A DNA stretch of 64,000 bases. Origin: Epinephelus fuscoguttatus (Eukaryota; Chordata; Actinopteri; Perciformes; Serranidae). A program made the position numbers and the translations under genes. The first letter of the stretch is position 1, and every line of letters begins with the position of its first letter. The stretch covers positions 33,585,132 to 33,649,131 of the forward strand of contig NC_064765.1 in NCBI RefSeq assembly GCF_011397635.1. Reading direction: 5' to 3'. Below the pieces are notes generated by a model. That model had not been told where the DNA came from. It worked only from the letters and a program-made list of their open reading frames with translations, and made no database searches. Below, piece after piece: positions 34,060 through 46,647 of the stretch.

Positions 34060-36817
34060 GAGGTAGAAGTTTCCCTCATATTAGTCTCTTTTTCTTTATT
34101 CTATGATTAATGTCCTGTTACAGATTACAAACCTAATCATGTTTATGTGAAGGGGGACACACCTAGTCTATCTCTGTCCAAAGGTAGAAAATTTGATCAT
34201 ATTTTATCAGGATCAGTGACGACCTGAGTCTGGTTGCCTGGCAACCTCCCTGTGACGGCCAGAAAGTCACTGCATTTGGCCCAAGAAATAATGCCAGCAT
34301 GTAATCCCATGTAAAACCACAACTTGTCATTGTAGCACTTTTGAAGAGATTAAACAAACAAGGTGGATAACATGTCAATGAGGGAGCTTTAGAGGTGCTA
34401 CTTATCATTTTCTGTAGACAACGCCAGACTACCTGTTCCCCTTGTTGCCTTCATACTGGGCTCTAGCTTCATATTTAACGTACAGACATAAAACTGGTAT
34501 CAATACTCTCATCCAAACCTCTGCAAGAAAACAAATACATCCAAAATTATTCTTCTTATTTATTAGTATTATTATTATCAAAACATCCTGACCACAAAGT
34601 CCTCTCCACACCCATGAAAATGATTTGAGTCTACAGCATTCAGCAATTACTAAATGTCAAATAACACTTGACTTTTTGCCAAGAAGTAAGCCAGAGCAAA
34701 CCAAACATCTCTGTGTTGTGTATTTACTTCGAAGCGTGACCTTTAAGCAGATTTCTGACTGCTCAGAGTGGCAGTAAACAACCTGACTCAACGGCTGGAC
34801 GCAGAGCAGAGCACATCAGCTGGAGGTGCTGCTGTTTGGTTAAAGGCAAGCTGTCACACAGCCTAACATGCAAGGCCTTATGCAACCCCACTGTGGTTCA
34901 CAAGATCACCAGGAGGCTGGTCAGGCATCAACGAGGGACATGCCACTATGGACTTGGGGAAGGTGTAGGTGTTATGTAACTTTTTGCCTCAATGCATACA
35001 GTTTGTGATGAATATAGACAGTTTCTGTCTGCAGGGGAAGGAATGAATGAGCTACCCAAGATTAGAGCTTTGTTTCCAACCTGGTCTCACAGAAATACAT
35101 GGAAATACATGGAATGTATTGTGCACTCGAGCGCACATTATGACTATTTATGAATGCACCCTGTGTTACAAATGTCAGCCCTGAAAGACTGAATGACTTT
35201 AATTGGCTTTAGCATGTAAATGTTTAATTTACAAATGAAAATGCAGGTTATTAACCAGGCTTGGGCCCAAAACTGCTGCCGTGGTTCTTGCTTAGGTCGG
35301 GCTTGGACAGAAACAATGTGGGTTCATGTGGGGTCCCCCTGAGGTTTTTGGGCACGAACAAAGACCTGTCCACATTACTGGTGTGTGCAAGCATTGCCTT
35401 GTAAAGCAGAGGATATACATGAACTGGGTACACCTTGATGACATAACTCAAGGCTCACTCAGGCACAAAACACCTTTGGAATGATAAAGTCAAGGTGGCA
35501 CGATTGTTTTCAAGGCCTTGGAGGTGAGACCAAATGGTGTGCCTTCTGTCTCTGTTGTTTCTGCCTTTCTGCACAACCTCTGCGTGAGTACAGGCGACAT
35601 TTACAATGTAAGCCAGATGCTTGTGATCCTGAGGCTGCACCGTCACCAGGCTCTAAGACAGTGGAAGCAAGTCGTGTTGGGAAGTAGGCTGACCTGCAGC
35701 CTGTCACTTTGCCCCTTAGATCTTTCAAATTAGGTTTATCACTTTCTTTGCTTTCTTTCTTTTTGGCATTTTACACAGCTTCATAGCTTCAGTTTAAATA
35801 TGACAATGCATTGTCAAGTTTTATATTTTGTTACAGTCTCCCATTTCTTGGCTTTGTGTGTTTTTTTCTCCCTGGCCCGTGTCCCTAATAACGAGTCTGC
35901 TGGGAGGAGTGGGTGAGGCAAACAGTTATTAATTATCACAGGTATTAAATTCAGGACAAATTAAATGATTGCAAAAGTGACTTTTACTTCATAAGGCATA
36001 ATTACTGTCACCCAGATCTGGCAGTGTGTGCTCCTCGTTTCTGAAAGGGCTGTCAGTCTCAAATTAAGTTTACAGTCTCCTCATCTGACCTTTTCAGTTA
36101 GATTAGAAAAAGAAAATTGAAATGTCATGTACCCTATGTTTTAATCACTCGGGGTATTAATACAGTGAAATAATTTTTCCTGTTTATCAATCTGAAATGT
36201 CAAAAATGAACCTCGGATTTATTTATAGCCTTGACTCCGTCATTATTTGCCATCAATCAAGAAAACATTTTCTCAGTTTTGGAAGGAGTCTGCAATTGTG
36301 CAGACATGAGTGGAATATTATTAGATATTTATTCACTTAGTTATATTTGTTCCACGAGGGTATCTGTCACCATAGTTCTCAGGATCCAGCTGTTTTTTAT
36401 TGTAGCTTTTATTCAGGGCTTATTTCCATCTGGTACAGCAGGTGAATTTAAAGGGAAAATTCACTGCCTTTTACGTGGAAGTCCAATCAGTGGTACTTGA
36501 TTGAAGAAATAAATTCCTCAGTGCACTGACCAAGCAAGCGAAGTTTGCAGCTGCAAAATCTTTTCTTTCTGCATCCAGCGCCATCATTTGATGTACCCGG
36601 GACGTAGTTGGAAGAAGAAAGAACTACAGGTGGGTTTTTGCCTCTGTGTAGCCAGGGGTGTGTGCTCTAGATGCTGCTTTTCCTTGTTCTCCTATTTGTA
36701 TTGCACATTAGCTAGGTTTACAACAGTGACCATTTTTGGTGCCCTGGAAGTAAGATGAGGCTGTAGTGAGAAAGATAAAGCTGCTACGACAGTTGTGCTG
36801 GCAAGTGGCATTCGTCT
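34060..36817. other. Intergenic, no gene seen
   Basis: No supportable gene. 35.88-36.5 kb is low in repeat texture and could be conserved noncoding DNA, unproven. Short overlapping frames at 35.45-35.73 kb on both strands look like chance. Confidence 0.4.
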
Positions 36818-36818
36818 T

Positions 36819-37303
36819 AGGCGGGATTTATACTTCTGCATTGAATCAACACCATACCTACGCTGTCAATGCAGAGCCTACGCCATAGCCTGACATGCAC
36901 CTCCCTAGAAATGTAACTACACTAGACTCCCTGTCTATTTTTATGAGTCTACTAAGCACTAGACTGATTTGTAAAATGTAAAATGCCACAGGCTTGTCCA
37001 GCAAAAGACAAGTGCTTTGTCTCTAAATCCTGCGAGTTATAATGAAGGCAACTTGTGTGATTGTAATTGAAATTGTTGTTATTAAGCCATGTTTAATGTG
37101 TGTTTAATGTGTGTTCTGAATCAACTAAACTTTACAGCACTTCACAGAAATCCCACCGCCAGCTAGTGTTTTGGAGGTGTAACTGCAAAGTGACACAGAC
37201 ACACCACCACACAAGCATAAATGCTCACAACGGCATAGGCCATGTGCATAGGGCTGTGGCATAGCCTCTGCGTAGAGCTGATGCACAAGTATAAATCCAC
37301 CTA
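36819..37303. mobile_element. MITE with GGATTTATACTT ends
   Basis: Left AGGCGGGATTTATACTTCTG and right ATAAATCCACCTATAG with CACAAGTATAAATCC are inverted copies; subterminal CTACGC-AGCCTATGCC motifs are also inverted (36865-36890 against 37245-37280). 485 bp, no coding capacity. Target duplication not resolved. Confidence 0.75.
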
Positions 37304-37471
37304 TAGCCTACTCCAAGCATGACTGGCTGAAAAGAGATGCGTAAACGCAGACGTAGGATCCATATTTTGCTATCCTGTTTATGTCAGGAAATGAATTAAA
37401 ATGAGACAGTGCAGACTAAAAACCTGCTAATTGTAAGCATCATAAAATGGTCAAATTATCATAAATTATGG

Positions 37472-37653
37472 GGGCGTCAGTGCCTTAGTGGATAGAGCAG
37501 GCGCCCCATGTACAAGGCTGTTGCCACAGTGGCCTGGGTTTGACTCCAGCCTGTGGCCCTTTGCTGCATGCCATTCCCTCTCTCTCTCCACCTTTCACAC
37601 TTAGCTCTCCTATCAATTAAAGGCAAAAATGCCCCCAAAAAATATTTTAAAAA
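37472..37653 (+). repeat. tRNA-derived SINE
   Basis: 182 bp with a pol III A-box-like CTTAGTGGATAGAGCAGG and a B-box-like GGTTTGACTCC, then CCTGTGGCCCTTTGCTGCATG and a 3' tail AAAGGCAAAAATGCCCCCAAA; the arrangement matches a well-known teleost SINE. Flanking 15-base target duplications, 37457-37471 and 37654-37668, differ at one base, showing insertion by retrotransposition. Confidence 0.92.
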
Positions 37654-37929
37654 TATCGTAAATTATGGCATTATTGATCATACATTGTAGAGATTGCAAA
37701 GTTATCAAACATCTGGCAATGCTTTATGTAGTTAACACCTGCTAAGCACCAAATGCGGGTGGATTTTTTGCAAATTCGGCAAACTATCCACATCACTGGC
37801 AGGTTTGTTCTAAAATAGTCATGTAATGTGTTGAAAATCTACTGTGTTTTGGTGTCATTTACAGGTGCACTGCTCTGCTGCTCCTCTGCTGCAGTGTCAG
37901 GGTTTAACACACACATACACACACCAACA

Positions 37930-38420
37930 TATTCTCCTAGAACAGTTTGTATAATATCCTAATAAAAATGTATGAACAACAGTTCGTATGATATCCTACG
38001 AATTTGCGTCCTACGAATGACGTTACGTCCTTAATGTACAGTTACGTAATTGACATAAAATTACGGAAGTGAGGCTTGGGCAATAAAAGTTATGTAGTTA
38101 GGTTTCGGAAAAGAATCATGGTTTGGTGTCTTTAGGTTTAGGCAAGTTACTGAGGTTAGGTTTAGGAAAAGAAACATGGCAGGGATGCACCTCAAAATGA
38201 CTCAAAGTTCATTCAAACTTCACACAGATCTAAACATGCAACTCCAGGGAGAAGTCCCCCATTCACCACTCCAACCCCAACCTGCCTCCTTACAAGCACT
38301 CAGGACAGCCTCCCTGTTTACTGCAGTCAGCATATTGGTTCCGTGATCGCAGCCTTTCAAAATACGTGGGATATGTACGAATTTGGGTGCATTACTTTTT
38401 GTAGGAAAACGTGAAAAAAT
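37930..38420. repeat. Teleost repeat with TAGGTTTAGG core
   Basis: The left part is rich in self-complementary ATCCTACGAAT / TTCGTATGATATCC sequence; the core has AGTTAGGTTTCGG, TTTAGGTTTAGGCAAG and GGTTAGGTTTAGG, and the right end has ATACGTGGGATATGTACG, probably the decayed inverse of the left. Related core sequence occurs at 20566-20600 and 50145-50195. Confidence 0.5.
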
Positions 38421-38432
38421 TGTAATGACAGC

Positions 38433-38457
38433 CAACAACAACAACAACAACAACAAC
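38433..38457. repeat. (CAA)n microsatellite
   Basis: Eight CAA/ACA units. Confidence 0.9.
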
Positions 38458-39222
38458 TCTGAGTTTTGAGGCACTGTTTACTGTACAGGACATCAGCTGA
38501 ACTGCTAAACTGTCACTAGCCATCCATTGGCTACCACCGATATGTGAAGCCAAGGATTTCAGGTGATTTGTTCCCATGCTAATGAAGATAATAAATAGCG
38601 TAATAACACAGAGGCTTTGTGTTCTAAATCAAGACTGCGAACTCCTTGTTGCCACATTATCAACAGCTGCAAAATTGCTTCACTCTGTGTTCTTACCATT
38701 CACAATAAAAGCCCCAGCCATATACACTGCATCACTGCTTAGAGGGAACATACTGAGGCTGTGGTGATGAGCAATAATAATGTTTGGTCAAATTTTGCTC
38801 TGGTCTCTTCTATAAGTTTGTATTAAACATAATTCCTTCTTAACTTTATGTACTGAACAAATGTATGCGTGTGAAAAAAGGGCAATTTATGATTTTGGCC
38901 GGTAAAAAATATGCTTCGACAGTGGATTTTTTTAATCTACCAGTCCCTTTGGTTGGTGTGTCAAGAAGATAATTTCAGGCACTGGCTGTATGTAACAAAC
39001 AGACATGACAGTGGTATTGACAGTTTTCTCTAGGTTTTGGCATAAAATGCGGCTTTAATATTATTGGTCTCTTCACATGCATGTATAGTGCGCAGTTTAA
39101 AGCAAACTGTGATTGCCAAAAAGTAGTGACTACAATTAATGAATGATATTTACCAGTATAGGTGAAGCTGTACCTTACCTGTCAGGTGCAGGCAGTGGTA
39201 GGTCCTCACAAGTATGGAAAAA

Positions 39223-39329
<107 letters not shown>

Positions 39330-39799
39330 TCGCTGTGGGGGGGATGGCAGGAATATTGATTCCACCGTCTTCATTAGCATGTACCTGTGGGGCTAATGTC
39401 TCTATGGGGTTCTGGCTAGACAACCTAACACTGCGCTTCTGTCCCTGTGGTGAAAGACTGGCTTGCCACTCCCCTCCTGCGCTGCCTGACACTTTGGACT
39501 GAGAGGGAGACCAAAATAGAAGCAGTAAAGACAGAACTAGAGACCAAAGAGGAACACGGTTCTGGCATCTATGGCAACCAAGCTGAGGAGGAATTAAAGC
39601 CTAACCGAAAATGTCTGTAGCTCTTCACACTTTTTATCGCTCTGTAATTTATTACACTCCCATTACTCATGATGTTAACATCAAATATTTCCTCTTCTAG
39701 TTTGATGCATTGTCCTCATTTCAGCTTTTCAGCTATAAAGCAGCTTTAATTACATTAACTTGGATGAGGCTCTGTAAAAACATTAATTTGATGGATTGA

Positions 39800-40650
39800 A
39801 TGTTACTGAAACACCTCAATTAAAACAAGCAAAAACAAAACAATTACATTAAACGAGAGGAATTTATACCTCCGATAGCTATAGAAGAGAAACCTTCTTT
39901 GACGGGGAAAAGATGGTAGAAACCTCAGGAGGAGCAACTGAGGAAGGATCCCTCTCCAAGGTTGGACAAACGTGCAATAGATGTCCTGTGTACAGAAAAC
40001 AGACCAACATGATAAAATTGGAGTACAGACAATCCATATGACAAAATGATACATAAAGAAAGACAAAAGGAAAATGCATAGCAACAACAGCATATATAGT
40101 AACACTTATATATCCTATGTATATATTGACTTATGATAGTATATGTATGTAATAATAATAATCATGTGTATAATAACAGTAGAAATATGACCAATAATAA
40201 TTGCAGTAGCAGTGGGCATCAGGCATCACAACCATGACTCACAGTCCAGGTACAACCCTGAATTGTGCGAACCCACCAGACTGAAAAGCACAAAAGCTCC
40301 AGGAAAGATGCCAGGTTAGTAACATGAAGTAATGGGACATGAATTTATCCAAACGAAGAGACAAGAGAGAGAGCTGCTCAGTGTATCACAGGAAGTCCCC
40401 CAGCAGACTAAGCCTATAGCAGCCTAACTAGGGGCTGGTCCAAGGCAAGCCTGAACCAGCCCTAACTATAAGCTTTATCAAAGAGGAAAGTCTTAAGTCT
40501 AGTCTTCAATGTGGGGATGGTGTTTACCCCCCTGGGCTGAAACTGAGAGATGGATCCATGAAAGTGGAGTCTGATAGCTAAGGGCTCTGGCTCTCATTGT
40601 ACTTTTGGAGACTCTAGGAACCACAGGTGCATTCTTGGAGCATAGAGTTC
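39800..40650 (-). repeat. Teleost interspersed repeat (possible LINE 3' part)
   Basis: Contains GAGGAAAGTCTTAAGTCTAG, GATGGTGTTTACCCCCC, GGCTCTGGCTC and TTTTGGAGACTCTAGGAACC in an order I recognise from a common fish dispersed repeat. Boundaries uncertain; coding capacity not evident. Confidence 0.5.
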
Positions 40651-40651
40651 T

Positions 40652-40735
40652 AAGACAAGACAAGACAAGACAAGACAAGACTTTATTGCCCATTCTAACA
40701 GAAATTTGTCTTGCATCCACAAGCTCTATACAATT
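40652..40735 (+). repeat. (AAGAC)n and adjoining repeat end
   Basis: Six AAGAC units at 40652-40681, followed by TTTATTGCCCATTCTAACAG and AAATTTGTCTTGC, the tail of a known fish dispersed repeat whose end is this pentamer. Confidence 0.75.
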
Positions 40736-40883
40736 ACCAGAATGACACGAAAAGACATAAAAAGACATCGGTCGGATCTCACTCTAGAAGTCAAGAAAAG
40801 AATATACACAAAAGGCAGCCATATGCCCCTCCGACAAAGACTGTTATGTGATGTGACAAACACATCCACATCATATATGAGCA

Positions 40884-41095
40884 TGGTCTCACTCCGAAGT
40901 CGTCGAAATCCAGCACTTGGGCAGTGACTTGCAGCATCAGAAACCAACGAAAAAGGCGCCCTTAAACGTCGGCATGATACACGGCTAGTTGCCGTTGTAG
41001 TTTAACTCAGACTTTCACCTTCTTTTCGCGTCCCGTAAGATTCTAAAGCCAAACCCTGTTCTATTTTCCTAAGCCTAACCATGTGTTTTTCTTGC
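40884..41095 (+). repeat. Dispersed repeat, copy B
   Basis: Diverged direct copy of 22955-23190 (shared GGTCTCACTC, GGCATGATAC, AAGATTCTAAAGCCAAACCC). Immediately after it, 41101-41121 is an exact 21-base match to part of the LINE at 45494-45514. Confidence 0.6.
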
Positions 41096-41769
41096 CAATT
41101 CGTGAGCTCTGGGTAGTGACCTGTCAATTCGCAGTGTTGTACTGAAATAGTGCGTTTATTTTGAAAGAGTCTGTATGTAAACATTAAATTTCCTATGAAA
41201 ATAGAAGTGTATGTTGAAAGAAGACAACTTGCCATGATGTCCCAGAACGTCAAAAACCAATGCAGCCACAACCCGCAACCGCACGTTGTATGTGGAAATG
41301 GAAATTCCATGACCAAAACATCAATATATGACGAGGTTGGTTTACCCAGTCACAGTATGTGTGTGGGGTACAATTCCAGTGGGAAAATAGGGTACAAGCT
41401 CTCAAAGATTTGGTAGTTCCTGACCACCAGTGTCTGTATGAGACGCAATGGGCTTGTAAATGGGCTTGTCTTGTAATTTTTGAAATCTTGTAATAGTAGG
41501 CTATCACAAAAACTGTCAGACTGGACTTAAGGACTCATACCCCCTTCCATATGTCATAGTTACTTCAGCTTGCTTAAAAAAAAACCAAAAAAACAAATGT
41601 GGATGGATTTCTGGGCGTATCAAAAGTTGTTTTAATATGTGTGTTGTAAAATTACATATTTATGAATATTTGTTCTGTGGCTATGACTCCTCAAAGTACA
41701 ATAATTTTAAACCTCTGGTGCCATGGTTTAACATTTCTCATCTGGCAACGCCAGTTACATTTCAAGCTA

Positions 41770-41900
41770 CAGCCAGGAAATGGTTAGCTTAGCTAAAAAG
41801 ACTAGAAACAGCTAGCCTGGCTCCCCAAAGTTCAAAAACACACCTACCAGCACCTCTAAAGTTCGCTAATTCACACCCTATATCTTGTAAAACTCCCCAT
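41770..41900 (+). repeat. Fragment of the 24854-type element
   Basis: CAGCCAGGAAATGGTTAGCTTAGC, with TAGCCTGGCTCCCCAAAG and CACCTACCAGCACCTCTAAA (written in parts), resembles the inner left arm at 24955-25075. Confidence 0.5.
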
Positions 41901-43905
41901 AAAGTCGTGGCAGCTTTTCTCTCCTAGATTTTTGTGTGGATTAAACAAACCAGATATAAAATGTGTAAATACCTATGCCAAGCATTTACTGCTCCATAAC
42001 CTAAATCCCTTCCTCTATACAAACCTATATAATATGCCATACTTTGGAAGATTTTTTTCTCATATCTTGCTGTCGTTGTGAGGACATTGGTCCTCACAGA
42101 AATAGAAGTGTAAGAAACCCTCTTACACACATTTCATGTCTTCATTATGCCACGTGTGAGTTGAGGGTCCCCTGTGACTCACAGTATGGGGGTATGTCAC
42201 AGGAGATTAAAATAGGCAACAGATAAAGGGAAGTGTGGTGTGTATGAGTAACGAGGATAAAGGGTAAGAATGGATAAAAGCCGATCTCAGAATAAGAGTC
42301 GCACAGAGCAGACTTAGGAAGAAACAAGAAATAAAAAAGAGGAAGGGGAGGTAGAAACAAAATAGATCCCACAGACGCACCTCTCTTTTTTGCCTCATGC
42401 TGTGAGCTGCTGTTCACTGGTAATAGCAGACTGATTAACTTGGAAGACTGGATTCCCACCACCCCAGCAGCAAGCCAGCCAGAATATGAAATAGGACTTC
42501 CTGTGAAAGATTTCAAAATAAAACATTAAACACGAGTGCTTTTTGCAAAATTCATTTCAGACAAACCATCACTCTGATATATTTTCTGGTTATTCATGTT
42601 TTCTCTGGACACTCTAGTTGTAAAGTAGTTGCTACTGTCTATATTTAAACGTGAAAGCAAATCCTGCTCAGGAGAGATGTGATCAGGGTTTGAGTGATTG
42701 GCTATGTGAGCCATTGGTATTGATCTGTTCTTAAAACCCAGATAAGCTTATCTTGAAGCCAGTGTTGTCCACCTCTGATGTAATGATTCATTTGTTTCAA
42801 CAGAAATTGATTAGAGAATTGATCGATGCCAGTTGTCTATGAGAAGCCTTTAAGTTGATGCTAAGGTGACATTTTGATCCGATTCTACGCACAAAAGCAT
42901 GAGTGCTCACCATCATTATCATGTCTTCTTCCTTCTTGTGCCTCTCATTATTCTAAATTTGGGATTGACACAAGAAGCTTAGTGTCAAAGTGAATGACTT
43001 TTGTTTGCATGCAAATAGTCATAATAGGGCGAGTGTGTTGGTAATTTGCTCCACTTTGGTCAAACGTACTGCACAGAGGACCGATAGTGACTTCTTTGAA
43101 AATGAATGAATGATGGATGGATGGATGGATGGATGGAAAAGATGAATAAATTGTAAAATATGTTAGGCAATCAATAACATGGTACATGACAAACTGATAA
43201 TAGTACAAGAACAGACGAAGAAATGAGGAAATCGATCACTAAAATGACCACAGGAAAAAAATCGATAGATAAATTCACACACTATGTGATCAGGGCTGAT
43301 AGCAAGATGCCAGGATCCACTTGGGTTTTAGACATATTGAAAAAGCGGTAAAAAGGAAACCCTACCTGGACCAGGTTAGACTAGTCACCCTTTATCAAAC
43401 ACAATTTGCGTAATCCAGTTGAAATGCATGTACATTTTTAAGTGTGTGAAGATACAATTCTCACTAAAGCATATGTCATGCAAGAACACCAACAAAAACA
43501 AATGGAAAAGTCAGAGTTGTCATATTGACATTTAAGGTGTGCTGACTGATTCATAACATCAACTCAAGTACTGAGTAATGTGCAAGAAAACATTCTACTT
43601 TAAAAGTTTCCCGAGAGCTGCTGGTAGCCTTAGAGAAGCAGTGAATGAAATTATATGCATGCATACAGCATGAAATATGCATCACTCTTGTGACAGTTCA
43701 TTTATTTGCATTAATTATAATGATGAAGAAGCCCATCTGACATCACCCACTTGGAAGTGGTTGGGGGCGATTTCGCCTGACTCTGGAGATGGTTTATCTT
43801 AGGTGTGACTCCGCACAACTTGGCGTGTTTAAACTGATAATGGAAACGCAAATCAACAGGGTTTGGCTCCACGTACCCTAAAGTACCAATGAAAAAGCCC
43901 TATAA
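41901..43905. other. Intergenic, no gene seen
   Basis: Contains a (GGAT)n microsatellite at 43111-43136. No other feature recognised. Confidence 0.5.
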
Positions 43906-44391
43906 CCTCCTAGACCCCCTGTCCTCATATATGGACATCACATTTTGGGTTTACTTGACCTTATACTTCATTCTACTTAACTTAGACCTGTTGTTCTCAT
44001 TCATGGACACTTTTTTGTGCCATCTAGTGGTAGTAAGAGCACAATACAGTAATCCATATGAAAACAAGATGGCAGCCATCGCTGCCAAGTCAGTCTGCAG
44101 CTGATCCCAACACAAAAGTGGACAAGGTCCAGAATTTGATCAAATGTTATGGTTAAAACTTGTTTATCTATGATTAGTAATGTTTGTAGTTCAATACAGC
44201 AACAAATTTGATCTATTTTAACAACAGTAATAAGCTAAGACGCTGTTGATTAAGAAGTTTTCATTTGAGGACATTGGGTTTTTGTTATTGTTGACAATGT
44301 GTAGTTTATCATACTTATTGGGTCCTACTGATCCCAAATAGCTAGGAGGAATTAAAAATGCATACTACACAAAAGTTCGGGTCTCAGGAAG
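43906..44391 (+). mobile_element. TTAA-type MITE, copy 2
   Basis: 486 bp, bounded by ATAA on both sides (43902-43905 and 44392-44395), an apparent variant of the TTAA duplicated around copy 1. Ends CCTCCTAGACCC and GGGTCTCAGGAAG are inverted. It aligns with copy 1 (2072-2937) in reverse orientation over most of its length, including AAGATGGCAGCCATC and CCATCTAGTGGTAG near its middle. The open frame at 43889-44104 lies inside and is not a gene. Confidence 0.75.
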
Positions 44392-44689
44392 ATAAATATA
44401 GTTTGGATAGCTTCCAACTCCTTTACTTGGAACTATGAAGACCTCTACTGTTGGGTCCCACCTATTGACCCTAACTACCTTTATCTCTTGCCATTACTCA
44501 CCGGTAGCCTTTACTTTTCTCCAGCAGTTAGCCAGCACCTCCAACTCTGCAATCTGAACCCCTCTACACCCTGCTGACCTTCATCTATTCTTTACCTTCC
44601 TCAGCCTCTAGTCCCCCTACCCTCCAGTGCTTTACTATTAATGACTTTTTAAACCGATCCTATGTGTCTCCCTGTGTTTGCGTCTGGGT

Positions 44690-45040
44690 CATAGACTGTA
44701 TATTAAGATGGATGACATTACAGCTCCCCAAAAGTGAAGCCAAAACATCTCGATCGCCCCCTGGTGGCTGGCTGCAGTACAGGTTGTAAACCTCGCCCAC
44801 TCTATGATAGCAGATAGGACATGGGACAAACTAAAGACTCATCAAATCAATTCATTTAATCATTTTTTGTCATATTAAGTACTTCTTATCACACTGATGT
44901 AGGTCCAAGTGTTTCTGATAAGTTTGGTTCCAACTGAGGTCACCAGCGCAGGATGGTGGCGGCTGTATCCAGAATATTTTGGCTTCATTTTTGTACCATG
45001 GGTGATACAAAGTCCATCTGACTATGCATACTACTCAAAC
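44690..45040 (+). repeat. Teleost repeat, ATAGACTGTATATTAAGATGG type
   Basis: Starts CATAGACTGTATATTAAG and runs through CTCCCCAAAAGTGAAGCC, CCCCCTGGTGGCTGGCTGCA and TTTTGGCTTCATTTTTGTAC, an order I recognise from a widespread fish repeat. The SINE at 45050 may be inserted in it. Confidence 0.6.
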
Positions 45041-45049
45041 ATGCTATAT

Positions 45050-45245
45050 GGGGCAGCTGAGGCACAGAAGATAGGGCGGGTCGTCCACCAATTGGAAGAT
45101 CGATTATTCGATCCACAGCTCCTCCTCAAGCATATCGAAGTATCCTTGGGCAAGATATTGAACCCCAAATTGCTCCTGCTATAAATATAGTGTAAAAGCG
45201 CTTTGAGTGGTTAGAAGACTAGAAAAGCGCTATACAAGTGATCGG
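45050..45245 (+). repeat. tRNA-derived SINE, internally deleted
   Basis: GGCAGCTGAGGCACAGAAG and GGGCGGGTCGTCCACCAATTG at the head, B-box-like TTCGATCCAC, then CCTTGGGCAAGATATTGAAC and CGCTTTGAGTGG...AAAAGCGCTATACAAGTG at the tail. This is a familiar fish SINE whose middle is shorter here. It overlaps an open frame (44909-45184) that is not a gene. Confidence 0.8.
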
Positions 45246-45286
45246 ACTACTTTTGAACATAAAAGGTTTATATGACAATAAATGAG

Positions 45287-45870
45287 TTACTGCTTCAAGC
45301 GTGGGAGTTCAAGTATCTCGGCATCTTGTTCACAAGTGAGGATAAAATGGAGTGTGAGATGGTTTGGCGGTTCAGTGTGGCTTCTGCACTGATGTGGCCA
45401 CTGTGCCAGACCATTGTGATGAAGACGGAACAGAGCCGGAAGGCGAAGCTTTCGAATTAGTGGTCCATCTACATCCCAACCCTCACCTATGGTCGTGAGC
45501 TCTGGGTAGTGACCGAAAGAATTAGATCGCAGATACAGGCGGCTGAAATGAGTTTCCTCCGTGAGGTGGCCGGGTTCAGCCTTAGAGGTAGAATGAGGAG
45601 CTCGGACATCTGGAGGGAGCTCGGAGTAGAGCCGTTGCTCCTTCGTGTCGAAAAGGGTCAGTTGAGGTGGTTCTGGTATCTGATCAGGATACTGCCTGGG
45701 TGCCTCCCACTGGAGATGGAGTGGGCATGTCCCACTGGTAGGAGGCCCCGGGGCAAACCCAGAACATGCTGGTGGGATTACATATTTCATCTGGCCTGGA
45801 ATGCTTTGCTTGGCCTGCTGTCCCCACAACCTGGCCCCGGGTGAGTGGATGAAAATGGATGACACTAATT
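45287..45870 (+). pseudogene. 5'-truncated non-LTR retrotransposon, RT C-terminus
   Basis: The translated + strand gives YLGILFTSEDKME, then AKLSN-stop-WSIYIPTLTYG, RELWVVTERIRSQIQAAEMSF, RSSDIWRELGVEPLLLRVEK and GRRPRGKPRTCWWDY (motifs given in pieces), the C-terminal part of reverse transcriptase and its tail in a common fish LINE group. One in-frame TAG at 45458-45460; the frame is otherwise kept. About 60 bases appear missing before the final LLSPQPGPG-stop. 5' truncation is usual for LINE insertions. The 234-codon frame on the opposite strand (45287-45991) is its antisense shadow. Confidence 0.85.
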
Positions 45871-46259
45871 TGATGTGCTTGGTTGGAATCATTTGAGCAT
45901 TTTTTTTTAAAAATTCTGTACTGCAAACCATATTAAAAAAGGAGGATCCTGCTGAAAGAAAAATGAATCCACATGAGACACATTCCATCATATATCTGTA
46001 TATTTTATCTTTTAGTTTCTTAATGTATTTACCAATAAAATAACTTCTTCAGTGCATTTATTCACTCCTGTGTAAGACAGCAGCAGGCACACAGCCTCAC
46101 TTGCAATTAAAGATCTCTGGATAACCAGTGTACTGCAGGGTTTTTTTCTGTGATCCTTTGTGCTAACATTTGCAGTGCACACAAGTGACGTCAGCCACCT
46201 TGTCTTTGGTTATTTAATGTTTTCATCTGTTATTTTATATTCTCTGTCAGGCTTTTATT

Positions 46260-46598
46260 GTGAAGGCAGGAGTAGCTGAGTCTCTGTGTGGCTGCAGCTG
46301 CGGGCTTTACGCATCTCTGTCTCTCTCCTCTGCCTCCCTCTACCTCTCTCTACCCGCCGTCACCCAGCGCTGTGCCGATGCCTCGTTAAACCCGGAGCCG
46401 CCGCCAGGAAGGATGAGCCTGCCCGGTTACCGGAGACAAAACCACATCTGAGAGAAAAAAACAGAGAGAAAAAATTAAAAAGAAAAACCGGATTTTTTTA
46501 AGAAGGTAGTTTTTGGTGGAAGACAGAGTGGAAGGAGACCAACTCAGTGAGAGGATTGCATCCCCAGTGTGTGCAAGTGTGTGAGTGTGTCAGTCAGT

Positions 46599-46647
<49 letters not shown>

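Noticed and set aside
45050..45245. Functional tRNA genes at this site and at 37472
   Set aside because: They are tRNA-derived SINE heads with imperfect pol III boxes and SINE tails, not foldable mature tRNAs.
45287..45991. Longest open frame in the window (234 codons, - strand)
   Set aside because: It lies opposite the LINE reverse-transcriptase remnant; the protein similarity is on the + strand and this frame has none.
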